Of a stretch of DNA of 64,000 bases, positions 8,296 through 16,485 are shown piece by piece. Both the position numbers and the translations under genes were made by a program. This stretch comes from Salegentibacter echinorum (lineage in GTDB: Bacteria > Bacteroidota > Bacteroidia > Flavobacteriales > Flavobacteriaceae). Under the pieces are notes generated by a model, which saw only the letters and a program-made list of their open reading frames with translations, searched no databases and had not been told where the DNA came from. Location: assembly GCF_900129445.1 (NCBI RefSeq), contig NZ_FQVT01000009.1, forward strand, positions 1-64,000, written 5' to 3'. The stretch's first letter is position 1, and each line of letters opens with the position of its first letter.

Positions 8296-8343
8296 CTAAA
8301 TATGTTATAAAATTACAACACACCAAATTCACCTCGCCTGAGC
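8283..8343 (-). promoter_or_regulatory. Candidate his antiterminator pairing
   Basis: GCTCAGGCG at 8343-8335, inside the last codons of the leader ORF, can pair over 9 bp (two G-U) with CGTTTGAGC at 8291-8283. The latter covers much of the 5' arm of the terminator. A ribosome stalled on the His codons (8370-8356) would leave this segment free and allow antitermination; one reaching the stop at 8329 would cover it and let the terminator fold. The pairing is seen in the sequence; the mechanism is inferred from classical attenuation. Confidence 0.75.
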
Positions 8344-8388
8344 GCAGTAGTAAATATGATGGTGATGATGTAATTGAATATTCTCCAT
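8329..8388 (-). CDS. hisL: Histidine operon leader peptide
   Basis: The 19-codon ORF reads MENIQLHHHHHIYYCAQAR, with five consecutive histidine codons at positions 7-11. It begins 8 bases after a -7 promoter box and ends 34 bases before the attenuator hairpin. The composition and position identify a stalling leader peptide rather than a functional protein. It is too short for ordinary gene finders. No Shine-Dalgarno is possible if transcription starts where the promoter predicts. Confidence 0.92.
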   Translation of the reverse strand: MENIQLHHHHHIYYCAQAR

Positions 8389-8396
8389 TGTGATTA

Positions 8397-8425
8397 CAAA
8401 GCTAATATTAAATTTTAAATCGCAA
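8397..8425 (-). promoter_or_regulatory. his operon promoter (Bacteroidota type)
   Basis: The minus strand carries TTG (8425-8423), an 18-base spacer and TAGCTTTG (8404-8397), matching the TTG / TAnnTTTG consensus of the primary Bacteroidota sigma factor. The expected start is about 4-5 bases past the box, leaving a 5' leader of about 4 bases before the leader-peptide ATG. Confidence 0.75.
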
Positions 8426-8493
8426 AATTTCTTATGAAATTTTTATCGCTAAAATATGAGAAGCTCATACGACTTAAACTAACGATGTAAATA

Positions 8494-9312
8494 TTAATTG
8501 TTCCCACCAAGGATAAGCGGCATTCCTCCTTCTCCAGACCCTATAATCACAGTTTTAGCATTGTTGGATTTGGCTAGTTCTAACGTAGCCTGAATTCCTT
8601 TTTCTTTTAAAACTTTTTCGGTTAAGGATTCACTTAAAATTCGGTTAGCCCGCGCTTTACCTTCCGCATCAATCCTTTGGCGCTCTGCTTCCTGTTCGGC
8701 CTTGGTTAAACGGAATTCATATTCCAAAGATTCCTGCTCCTGGCGCAATTTACGCTCGATTGCCTCTTTTATGGTAGGCGGAAGTGAAACATCCCTTACC
8801 AAAACTTCATTTACCTGTACATATTGATCTTTTAATAAAACCTGGGTTTCTTCCAGTATTTCATTTTGAATAGCCTCCCGCTTACTGGCATATAATTGCT
8901 CGGGATTATACCGGCCAACCACGGCCCTTGCTGCCGATCTTACCGCCGGCTGCAATAAACGTTGAATATAAGCATCTCCTTTTTCCTGGTGAAGCTTCCC
9001 AAGGTTTTGGTAAGAAGGCTGGAACCAGGTAGAAGCATCTATCCTAATTTCAAGTCCGTTAGAACTTAAAACCTGCATTTTTTCTTCCAGGGATTGTTGT
9101 CTTACTTCGTAAACAAAAACATTATTCCAGGGAGCCACCAGGTGAAAACCTTCGCCTAATGGTGGTTCTTCTGTCACAACCCCGCCACCAAAGGTTTTAT
9201 AAAGCACTCCGGCCTCTCCAGAGTCTATTGTAACCGTAGATTTAGCAACAAAAATAATAAGCACAACGATCCCTATAATTATAGGTATTCCTAATTTGGG
9301 TAATCTTTCCAT
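8494..9312 (-). CDS. SPFH/prohibitin-like membrane protein
   Basis: The 272-residue protein has one N-terminal membrane helix (GIPIIIGIVVLIIFVA, about 8-23), then an SPFH/Band 7 domain (about 28-210) and an alanine- and glutamate-rich coiled coil (REAIQNEILEETQ; RLTKAEQEAERQR). It ends in a glycine-rich tail. Prohibitin-type proteins form large ring assemblies in the membrane and often shield or recruit proteases; the exact role here is unknown. It lies 14 bases after the VWA protein gene and is likely co-transcribed with it. Confidence 0.9.
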   Translation of the reverse strand: MERLPKLGIPIIIGIVVLIIFVAKSTVTIDSGEAGVLYKTFGGGVVTEEPPLGEGFHLVAPWNNVFVYEVRQQSLEEKMQVLSSNGLEIRIDASTWFQPSYQNLGKLHQEKGDAYIQRLLQPAVRSAARAVVGRYNPEQLYASKREAIQNEILEETQVLLKDQYVQVNEVLVRDVSLPPTIKEAIERKLRQEQESLEYEFRLTKAEQEAERQRIDAEGKARANRILSESLTEKVLKEKGIQATLELAKSNNAKTVIIGSGEGGMPLILGGNN

Positions 9313-9326
9313 CTATAAAATTTAGT

Positions 9327-11357
9327 TTAAATTAATCCTTTATATTTTCTGAAAAACCATTCTGCGGCAAGTATTAAAACAAGCAGAAAGAGCAAGTAGT
9401 GCCAGTCTATCAAAGGTACAATATTTTCACGGCTTTTTTGTATTGGCTTGTATTTATCGTCCACTAAAAGCTTATTGATCAAATCACTAATAGAGGTGGC
9501 AGTATAAACATTTGTAGCAGAATTTTGACCTAATTTCCTCATCCCTGTCAGGTTTGCTGTATTAAATTGCTGCTCAACATTAAAAGCAATGATTTCGAAG
9601 CTCCCGGAACGTTTAATCCCAGTTTTTTTTTCTTTAATTGTAAAGTCGTAATTACCGGGAACGAGGTTTCCTAAATTTACTGTATAATTATTATTTTTTA
9701 AAACTAATTGCGCTTCCAAAATTTCCCCCTCTTTTTTTACTGAAATTTCTAAATTGGCATTGGGATCAAATTGATAATTTTGATCAAAGAAATTTGCGGT
9801 GAGCACTATTGGTTCGTTCTCGTAATAAAAAGATTGGTAATCTATGGTTAAACGATCCCTTCTCTTATTTGAAGCGATATTTTGCACCAATTTGCCCATA
9901 AAATTGTCGAAAGTTTCAAAACTATCATTTTTAAGAAAGGAAGCCGCACGCCAGCGCCATATATTTTCCCCAAAGATAAACCCGGTTTTATGATCTTGAG
10001 TTTCGGAAACGGAAAATAAAGGCTGAGTAGTGGATTCGTTTTCTATCTTCTGAAAAAAGATACTTTGCAAGGCTTTATTTGCTATTTTCAAACTTCCGAA
10101 TTTATCTTCCAGGGGCGGGAATTTTTCGGCTTCAAAATCCTCAAATTGAAATTGATTAAAATTTGGATTCTTTAAAGCAAAAATTTCCTGGGATTGGTTC
10201 GAAAAATCTTTTGATACATAATCCTGAATTTGATTAACAAATTGCCAATTGGTCCCTGTACCCGTCACCAATAGATAGTTTTTATCCTGTTTTTTAATAT
10301 CCTTTATTAAGGCTGAAAATGCCCTGGTAGGCTGATACAAAATTACCAGTTGATAATCTTCCAAATCATCAAAATTACCATCTATTGTTTTAATGCTTAG
10401 GCTTCGCTGTTCATTAGCTTCAATAGATTTTTTGAAAGCGCCTAAATCTGGATGAGAGATTGCAGTTGCCAGTAAAATCTTGCTGCGCTCGTCCACCACT
10501 TCAACAGCAAACTTTTTTCTATTGTTCAGTTTGTTTTTTTCGTTTTTTAAAGGAATTATTTCAGCTTCATAGGAAAGTACCCCAAGTCGATTAGCCGGTA
10601 ATTCAGCCTGAATCACTGCGGAATTATTTTCAGCATCGAAAGCAACCTCTTCAGAAAAAACCACATTTCCTTCCGCTTTAATCACAAAACGCGACTGCAA
10701 AGATTTTTCCCCGGAATAGGAAAGGATAGCTTCCACGGGCAAGCGATTATTTAAAAACGCATAGGTATTGGTGTTTAACCTTGAGATTTTTAAATCCAGG
10801 TACTGCGCAGTGTCTCCCAGTACAACAGGAAATATCTGCTGATTATTCTTAGGCTGAAAATATTGAAAATCCCGCCCCAAACTTTGATTACCATCAGACA
10901 ACAAAATGATTGCAGCCGGTTTTTCCCTGGTTAATTCTTTTAAAGATTTTAATGCTGCAGTAATATTGGTTTGTGGTTCATTAAAATTTGGAGATGTTCC
11001 CTGCACCAATTCGCTACCGAAATTGCATTGATTTATTTCAAAACGTGACTGTAATTCCTGATTATTCTTAAGCTTTTGCAACAGCCTGGTAAGTGTGTCT
11101 TGCTGTTTTAAATGAACAATAGATTCTGAGTTATCTACTGCCAGGAAAAGATTGGCTTTTTCCAGTTCAAAATCGGTTCTGGTAATTCTTGGATTGATAA
11201 ACAATAAGAACAAAATAAAAACAGACAAAAACCTAAGTGTAGCAAAAATGTAGGTATCCCTATTTCTTTTTTTAGTTCTAAAGAAATATTGAAAAAAACT
11301 AAACCCCAACGATACTAAAATCGCCAGGGTTATATACAAAATCGTTATTATTTCCAT
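9327..11357 (-). CDS. VWA-domain membrane protein
   Basis: The 676-residue protein has two N-terminal membrane helices (about 5-25 and 37-58), a VWA-like domain with MIDAS motif LFLAVDNSES (about 70) and IILLSDGNQS (about 150), a long periplasmic beta-rich region, and one C-terminal helix (LLFLLVLILAAEWFF). This resembles the membrane-anchored BatA/B-like and DUF4159-type proteins of Bacteroidota, often of unknown function. Its pairing with the SPFH gene suggests a joint envelope assembly. Not otherwise recognised. Confidence 0.85.
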   Translation of the reverse strand: MEIITILYITLAILVSLGFSFFQYFFRTKKRNRDTYIFATLRFLSVFILFLLFINPRITRTDFELEKANLFLAVDNSESIVHLKQQDTLTRLLQKLKNNQELQSRFEINQCNFGSELVQGTSPNFNEPQTNITAALKSLKELTREKPAAIILLSDGNQSLGRDFQYFQPKNNQQIFPVVLGDTAQYLDLKISRLNTNTYAFLNNRLPVEAILSYSGEKSLQSRFVIKAEGNVVFSEEVAFDAENNSAVIQAELPANRLGVLSYEAEIIPLKNEKNKLNNRKKFAVEVVDERSKILLATAISHPDLGAFKKSIEANEQRSLSIKTIDGNFDDLEDYQLVILYQPTRAFSALIKDIKKQDKNYLLVTGTGTNWQFVNQIQDYVSKDFSNQSQEIFALKNPNFNQFQFEDFEAEKFPPLEDKFGSLKIANKALQSIFFQKIENESTTQPLFSVSETQDHKTGFIFGENIWRWRAASFLKNDSFETFDNFMGKLVQNIASNKRRDRLTIDYQSFYYENEPIVLTANFFDQNYQFDPNANLEISVKKEGEILEAQLVLKNNNYTVNLGNLVPGNYDFTIKEKKTGIKRSGSFEIIAFNVEQQFNTANLTGMRKLGQNSATNVYTATSISDLINKLLVDDKYKPIQKSRENIVPLIDWHYLLFLLVLILAAEWFFRKYKGLI

Positions 11358-11666
11358 AGAATTAAAAAGTACGAAATTTGCACGCTATTTATTTTACAGA
11401 AGTCAGTAGTATAGAATATGTTATGATTAAACCAGTTTTTCAGAAAGGCTGGTATTAATTAATCCTACAAGGTTTCGAAAACCTTGCAGGATGGTCTTGC
11501 GTGATCCTTTTAGGTGCTTTTGAGGGAGGTGCCCATTTATAGAATTCATCAGCTTCCCACTTTTAACCTCTTCTAAGAATTCATCATAACATTATACAAT
11601 ATACGATCTACACTATACATTTTAGACTCCCACTTCTAACCTCTAACTTCCCACTTCTAACTTCTT
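11358..11666. repeat. Spacer with palindrome and heptamer repeats
   Basis: The 309-base spacer has no gene. At 11462-11492 ATCCTACAAGGTTTtcgAAA pairs with ACCTTGCAGGAT in a long hairpin of a type frequent in Bacteroidota spacers. From about 11626 to 11665 heptamers of the CTAACTT/CTAACCT family run up to the fabG stop. Confidence 0.6.
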
Positions 11667-12413
11667 TTAAGTATTCATTCCGCCATCTACGTGAAGCACC
11701 TGTCCTGTAATATATGCGCTTAAATCGCTACCAAGGAACACGCAGGTGTTGGCAATATCTTCAGGAGAGCCTCCTCTTTTTAACGGAATAGCCTGTCGCC
11801 AGCCATCTACCACTTTCTCATCAAGTTTAGCGGTCATTTCGGTTTCAATAAACCCTGGAGCCACGACATTGGTCCTGATATTTCGGGAGCCTAATTCCTG
11901 AGCCATAGATTTGGAAAATCCTATAATTCCTGCTTTAGAAGCCGCGTAATTCGCCTGGCCGGCATTTCCGCTCACGCCCACCACAGAACTCATATTGATA
12001 ATACTTCCTTTGCGTTGTTTGAGCATGGTGCGTTGCACTGCTTTGGTCATATTAAAGATAGACTTCAGGTTTACTTCAATTACCTTATCAAAATCCTCTT
12101 CACTCATTCGCATAAGTAGGTTATCTTTAGTAATCCCCGCGTTGTTGACCAAAATATCAATACTACCAAAATCTTCAGCCACATCTTTTACCAATTGATC
12201 TGCTTCTTTAAAACTTGCAGCGTTAGATTGGTATGCTTTTGCTTTTACGCCAAGTTTACTTAATTCTTCAGCCAAAACATTTGCGGCATCGGCAGAAGAA
12301 TTATAGGTAAATGCTACATTAGCTCCCTGTTTAGCAAAAACTTCGGCTATTCCCTTTCCTATTCCGCGGCTCCCGCCGGTGATTATCGCATTTTTTCCTT
12401 CTAATAATTTCAT
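11667..12413 (-). CDS. fabG: 3-oxoacyl-ACP reductase
   Basis: A short-chain dehydrogenase of type II fatty acid synthesis, reducing 3-oxoacyl-ACP with NADPH. It has the cofactor loop TGGSRGIGKGIA (about 12-23), NNAG at about 88, the catalytic Ser in INMSSVVG, and YAASK (about 155-159). The 248-residue length and C-terminal GQVLHVDGGMNT are diagnostic of FabG. A TATATTTG box lies 35 bases upstream, so it probably has its own promoter behind the sucD terminator. Confidence 0.96.
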   Translation of the reverse strand: MKLLEGKNAIITGGSRGIGKGIAEVFAKQGANVAFTYNSSADAANVLAEELSKLGVKAKAYQSNAASFKEADQLVKDVAEDFGSIDILVNNAGITKDNLLMRMSEEDFDKVIEVNLKSIFNMTKAVQRTMLKQRKGSIINMSSVVGVSGNAGQANYAASKAGIIGFSKSMAQELGSRNIRTNVVAPGFIETEMTAKLDEKVVDGWRQAIPLKRGGSPEDIANTCVFLGSDLSAYITGQVLHVDGGMNT

Positions 12414-12447
12414 ATATGAATAAATTGTTGTTGTTCATTTTGTATTT

Positions 12448-12455
12448 CAAATATA
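12448..12455 (-). promoter_or_regulatory. fabG promoter -7 box
   Basis: TATATTTG on the minus strand matches TAnnTTTG, 35 bases before the fabG ATG and after the sucD terminator hairpin. No clear TTG is at the right spacing, so only the -7 element is supported. Confidence 0.5.
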
Positions 12456-12471
12456 GCAAAAGCAAGCACTT

Positions 12472-12523
12472 AGAAATAAAAAATCCTCCTGTATTTAGTT
12501 TTTGCACCAAATAAGGAGGATTC
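12472..12523 (-). terminator. sucD intrinsic terminator
   Basis: On the minus strand AATCCTCCT pairs with AGGAGGATT around a loop of about 23 bases, followed by a T-run (TTTTTTATTT). It lies 20 bases after the sucD stop. Confidence 0.8.
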
Positions 12524-12543
12524 TAATATATATTCAGTTAAGC

Positions 12544-13419
12544 TTATGCTTTTAAAACTTCTGCTACGGTTTTCCCTATTTCAGCAGGAGAATCTACAAC
12601 GTGAATTCCGTTTTCTTTAAGGATGGCTTTTTTGGCTTGTGCTGTATCTTCGCTACCACCAACAATCGCACCTGCGTGACCCATTGTTCTTCCGGCTGGC
12701 GCGGTTTCCCCGGCGATAAAGCCAACAACCGGTTTTTTATTACCATTTTCTTTTACCCAGGTCGCGGCATCGGCTTCCAGTTGACCACCAATCTCACCAA
12801 TCATTACGATACACTCGGTTTCATCATCATTCATCAATAACTCTACTGCTTCTTTGGTAGTAGTACCAATAATTGGATCTCCTCCAATACCAATAGCCGT
12901 AGTGATTCCCAAACCTTGTTTTACCACCTGGTCTGCAGCTTCATAGGTTAATGTTCCAGATTTTGATACGATACCAACTTTTCCTTTTTTGAAAACAAAT
13001 CCTGGCATAATCCCAACCTTCGCTTCCTCTGGTGTAATCACCCCGGGACAGTTTGGTCCGATTAATCGGCAGTCTTTATCCTTAATATAATTAGAAGCTT
13101 TTACCATATCTGCAACAGGAATTCCTTCCGTAATCGCGATAATTACTTTTATACCGGCATCGGCAGCTTCCATAATGGCGTCGGCAGCAAAAGCGGGTGG
13201 CACAAAAATAATGGAAACATCGGCTCCGGTTTTTTCTACAGCATCAGATACTGTATTAAAAACAGGTTTTCCCAAATGTTCCTGGCCACCTTTTGTAGGG
13301 GTAACCCCACCAACCACATTAGTGCCGTAATCTATCATTTGTTCTGCGTGGAAAGTACCTTCACTTCCGGTAAATCCCTGCACAATTATTTTCGAATTTT
13401 TATTAACTAAAACGCTCAT
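12544..13419 (-). CDS. sucD: Succinyl-CoA ligase alpha subunit
   Basis: Citric acid cycle enzyme forming succinate and a nucleoside triphosphate from succinyl-CoA. The CoA-binding Rossmann motif [13 protein letters not shown] is at about 16-28. The phosphohistidine lies in [10 protein letters not shown] near 248. The length of 291 residues is normal. No sucC is adjacent; in Bacteroidota the beta subunit gene is often elsewhere. It is flanked by its own -7 box and terminator, suggesting a single-gene unit. Confidence 0.97.
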   Translation of the reverse strand: MSVLVNKNSKIIVQGFTGSEGTFHAEQMIDYGTNVVGGVTPTKGGQEHLGKPVFNTVSDAVEKTGADVSIIFVPPAFAADAIMEAADAGIKVIIAITEGIPVADMVKASNYIKDKDCRLIGPNCPGVITPEEAKVGIMPGFVFKKGKVGIVSKSGTLTYEAADQVVKQGLGITTAIGIGGDPIIGTTTKEAVELLMNDDETECIVMIGEIGGQLEADAATWVKENGNKKPVVGFIAGETAPAGRTMGHAGAIVGGSEDTAQAKKAILKENGIHVVDSPAEIGKTVAEVLKA

Positions 13420-13441
13420 AATTTTTTGATTTTTGCGATTA

Positions 13442-13449
13442 CAAAAATA
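13442..13449 (-). promoter_or_regulatory. sucD promoter -7 box
   Basis: TATTTTTG on the minus strand fits TAnnTTTG, 22 bases before the sucD ATG. The 269-base spacer 13420-13688 is AT-rich and holds nothing else I can support. Confidence 0.5.
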
Positions 13450-13688
13450 GGTTTTTAAAAATGAAACTTAAAGTTTTTCAACTGAAGTTTATTTCAATTT
13501 CAACACATTTAAGCCTTTAAATCTGAAAAAATACGTTAAATCTATTTTTACTACAGAAAATATTAAAACAAGAAAAGTAATTTAGGTTATATAAATCTTA
13601 TTGTCCAATTGAAGTAACAAGATTTCCAAATGTCAAGACTACAGCAAAAGAAGAAATGACTAAGCTATACCCAATTAAAAATTAAATT

Positions 13689-14084
13689 TTAAGCCCAGGG
13701 ATTATCGTCTATATCTTCACCTAATTGGGAGATTTGAACACCTTTAAAAAGTTTATTATCCTTAAGTTCCCAAATAGCTATAAAGTGTGCCAAAGGGATT
13801 TCTTCATCGGGATTTTCAATAGTTTCTACGTAATATGTGAACTCTATTGCAATTTGATCTTTCTCTCTTACTGTTTTTTCTATTTCAGCTTTAAAAGAAG
13901 TGAAGTTCCTGCTTAGATCTTCGCGAAGCTCATGAATTCCATCATAATCCAACCTTCTGATTCCGGTCGTACCGTACCAGGTAAGATTTACGTGGGGATG
14001 CAAATAATTGTTCAATAAATCGTCCTCTCCGTTAAATAATGAAGTGTATAATTTCTCGACAATTTCTTTACTTTCTAAGCCCAT
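13689..14084 (-). CDS. NTF2/SnoaL-like small protein
   Basis: The 131-residue protein has the helix-then-sheet pattern of the NTF2-like superfamily: an N-terminal VEKLYTSLFNGEDDLLNNYL helix, HPHVNLTWYGTTG, and C-terminal strands FIAIWELKDNKLFKGVQISQ. Members include SnoaL-type cyclases and many orphan proteins, so no reaction is assigned. It starts 8 bases after the second lpxD-like gene and is probably co-transcribed with it. Confidence 0.85.
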   Translation of the reverse strand: MGLESKEIVEKLYTSLFNGEDDLLNNYLHPHVNLTWYGTTGIRRLDYDGIHELREDLSRNFTSFKAEIEKTVREKDQIAIEFTYYVETIENPDEEIPLAHFIAIWELKDNKLFKGVQISQLGEDIDDNPWA

Positions 14085-14092
14085 AAATTATT

Positions 14093-15022
14093 CTATTTTA
14101 ATTTTTGCAGCAATTTAGGAATTTGCTTTAAATAAACCTGTTCTTTAAGAAAACTTCTTACTTCTTGCGCCGGGGTCCCCCAATAAGTTATTCCGGGTTT
14201 AGAAGATTTGGTAAGCCCAGCCTGGGCCATAAGCACAGTGCCTTTAGCAATTGTAACGTCACTTCTAATCCCGGCCTGGCCCCAAATAGTAACTTCATCT
14301 TCTACAATAACACAGCCGGCAATTCCTACCTGACTGGCAATTAGACATTTTTTACCGATAACAGTATCGTGTCCCACTTGTATAAGATTATCCAGTTTAG
14401 TGTCTTCTCCTATTGTGGTAGCTCCCGTTACCCCCTTATCTATGGTACAGTTTGCGCCAATTTCCACATTATTTTCAATAACCACGTGTCCTGAAGACCG
14501 TAACTTATCAAAGCCTGCCGGCCTGTTCTTATAGTAAAAAGCATCACTTCCCAACACAGTACCAGAGTGAATAATGACGTTGTCGCCTATTTGCGTATTA
14601 TCATATATACTCACATTGGCATGAATGAGACAGTTTGTACCAATTTTCACATTATTGCCAATAAAGACATTTGGTTGAATATGGGTCCCCTCACCTATTT
14701 GTGCCGAATCTGATATTAACTTTTTAGATTTTTCAAATGGTTTAAAATATTGAGTGAGTTTATTAAAATCTAAAAACGGATCTTCTGAAATTAATAGTGC
14801 TTTACCTTCGGGACAATCCACTCTCTTATTGATAAGAATTATAGTCGCTGCAGACTTTAATGCTTTATCGTAATATTTGGGATGATCTACAAAAACAATA
14901 TCCCCGTTTTGCACAACGTGAATCTCATTCATTCCTTTAACCGGAAAATTTGCATCGCCTATATATTCACAGTCAATGATAGTTGCGATTTGTTGAAGCG
15001 TATGTTCTTGCGGAAATTTCAT
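14093..15022 (-). CDS. LpxD-like UDP-GlcNAc acyltransferase paralogue
   Basis: The 309-residue left-handed beta-helix protein has hexapeptide repeats from about 100 to 270. The N-terminal domain (about 1-95) resembles that of LpxD, and a conserved histidine sits in IQVGHDTVIG at the position of the LpxD catalytic base. It differs clearly from the 341-residue LpxD encoded at 17884-18909. It may acylate a second sugar nucleotide or use a different acyl chain. The gap to efp holds repeats, so it may be a separate unit. Confidence 0.88.
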   Translation of the reverse strand: MKFPQEHTLQQIATIIDCEYIGDANFPVKGMNEIHVVQNGDIVFVDHPKYYDKALKSAATIILINKRVDCPEGKALLISEDPFLDFNKLTQYFKPFEKSKKLISDSAQIGEGTHIQPNVFIGNNVKIGTNCLIHANVSIYDNTQIGDNVIIHSGTVLGSDAFYYKNRPAGFDKLRSSGHVVIENNVEIGANCTIDKGVTGATTIGEDTKLDNLIQVGHDTVIGKKCLIASQVGIAGCVIVEDEVTIWGQAGIRSDVTIAKGTVLMAQAGLTKSSKPGITYWGTPAQEVRSFLKEQVYLKQIPKLLQKLK

Positions 15023-15027
15023 AATAA

Positions 15028-15110
15028 AAGTTAGAGGTTAGAGGTTGATTCAACTCAAAATTCGCGTATAATTGCTTCGACAAGCTCAGCATGACATTGT
15101 GAAAATCCTC
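15028..15110. repeat. Spacer repeats between efp and the lpxD paralogue
   Basis: The 102-base gap starts with two AGTTAGAGGTTAGAGG heptamers and then holds GCTTCGACAAGCTCAGCATG, a sequence with CTTCGA/TCGA-like symmetry resembling the repeat found in hisA. No gene is present. Confidence 0.55.
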
Positions 15111-15124
15111 AGGCTAAGCTTGTT

Positions 15125-15691
15125 TTATTCTTTAATTCTCTCTTTATAAGTTCCCTTATCTGTTTCAATTCTAACTTTATCACCTTCATTGATAAATAAA
15201 GGCACGTTTACTTCGGCGCCTGTTTCAAGAGTGGCGGGTTTTGTTGCATTAGTGGCGGTATTACCTTTTACACCCGGCTCGGTATGAGCAACTTCCAATA
15301 CTACACTAGCCGGCATTTCTACAGAAAGAGGTGCATTATCTTCGGTATTGATAATTACGGTTACCACCTCTCCTTCTTTTAGTAATTTAGGCATATCCAA
15401 CGCATTTTCTACAAGACGAATTTGCGAGTAGTCCTCTACATTCATAAAGTGATAGAAATCTTCATCGCTATACAAATATTGGAATTTCTGCGTTTCTACC
15501 CGAATATCTTCAATTTTATGCCCGGCAGAAAAAGTATTTTCCACGGTTTTACCTGTGGTAACGCTTTTAAGTTTAGTACGCACAAAAGCAGGTCCCTTAC
15601 CTGGTTTCACATGAAGAAATTCGATTATTTTGTAAATATCATGATTGTAACGAATACACAATCCATTTCTTATATCGCTTGTATTAGCCAT
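15125..15691 (-). CDS. efp: Elongation factor P
   Basis: Helps ribosomes form peptide bonds at polyproline stretches. The 188-residue, three-domain beta-barrel protein has the tip loop HVKPGKGPAFVR, with the Lys that is modified in many bacteria at about 32. The C-terminal KVRIETDKGTYKER is the usual EF-P signature region. It lies 8 bases after lpxA and so ends the lipid A operon transcript. Confidence 0.97.
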   Translation of the reverse strand: MANTSDIRNGLCIRYNHDIYKIIEFLHVKPGKGPAFVRTKLKSVTTGKTVENTFSAGHKIEDIRVETQKFQYLYSDEDFYHFMNVEDYSQIRLVENALDMPKLLKEGEVVTVIINTEDNAPLSVEMPASVVLEVAHTEPGVKGNTATNATKPATLETGAEVNVPLFINEGDKVRIETDKGTYKERIKE

Positions 15692-15699
15692 AGTATATT

Positions 15700-16485
15700 T
15701 TAATTTGAGCTAAAGTATCCTTTCATGACACCTCGCTGTGAGTTTTTAATAAATTCTAAAATTTCATCTCTTTCTGCCGTGGCTTGCATTTCTGCTTCAA
15801 TAATAGTTACCGCCTGGGAATTGTTATAATTCCGCTGATATAAAATTCTATATATATCCTGAATTTCCCTTATTTTATCGGTGCTAAATCCTCTCCTACG
15901 CAAGCCAATAGAATTAATCCCCACATAAGAAAGCGGTTCTCTACCACCTTTAACAAAAGGCGGGACATCTTTTCTTACCAAAGAACCACCGGTTACAAAA
16001 GCGTGCTTCCCAATGCTGCAAAATTGTTGTATGGCCGTCATACCGGCAAGTACCACATAATCTCCTACATTAATATGTCCTGCCAGGGTACTATTATTTG
16101 AGAAAATACAGTGATCTCCCACAATACAATCATGGGCTATATGGCAGTAAGCCATAATCCAGCAATTTTTACCAATTACCGTTTTCATTCGGTCTGAAGT
16201 ACCTCTATTGATCGTAACACACTCTCTTATGGTTGTATTGTCGCCAATTACAGTGATGGTATCTTCATCATCAAATTTTTTATCCTGTGGAATAGCGGAA
16301 ATAACCGCCCCCGGAAAAATACTGCAATTTTTTCCTATTCGGGCACCTTCCATGATCGTAACATTAGATCCAATCCAGGTTCCTTCGCCAATAACCACAT
16401 CATTATGTATGGTAGTAAAGGGTTCTATTACTACATTTTTAGCAATTTTGGCACCGGGATGGACGTAAGCTAAAGGCTGGTTCAT
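15700..16485 (-). CDS. lpxA: UDP-N-acetylglucosamine acyltransferase
   Basis: First lipid A step: transfers 3-hydroxyacyl from ACP to UDP-GlcNAc in the cytoplasm. Hexapeptide repeats cover about 5-190, and the catalytic His lies in CHIAHDCIVGDH (about 123-128). The C-terminal helical domain is about 195-261. The ATG overlaps the stop of lpxC-fabZ by 4 bases (ATGA), which indicates translational coupling. Confidence 0.97.
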   Translation of the reverse strand: MNQPLAYVHPGAKIAKNVVIEPFTTIHNDVVIGEGTWIGSNVTIMEGARIGKNCSIFPGAVISAIPQDKKFDDEDTITVIGDNTTIRECVTINRGTSDRMKTVIGKNCWIMAYCHIAHDCIVGDHCIFSNNSTLAGHINVGDYVVLAGMTAIQQFCSIGKHAFVTGGSLVRKDVPPFVKGGREPLSYVGINSIGLRRRGFSTDKIREIQDIYRILYQRNYNNSQAVTIIEAEMQATAERDEILEFIKNSQRGVMKGYFSSN

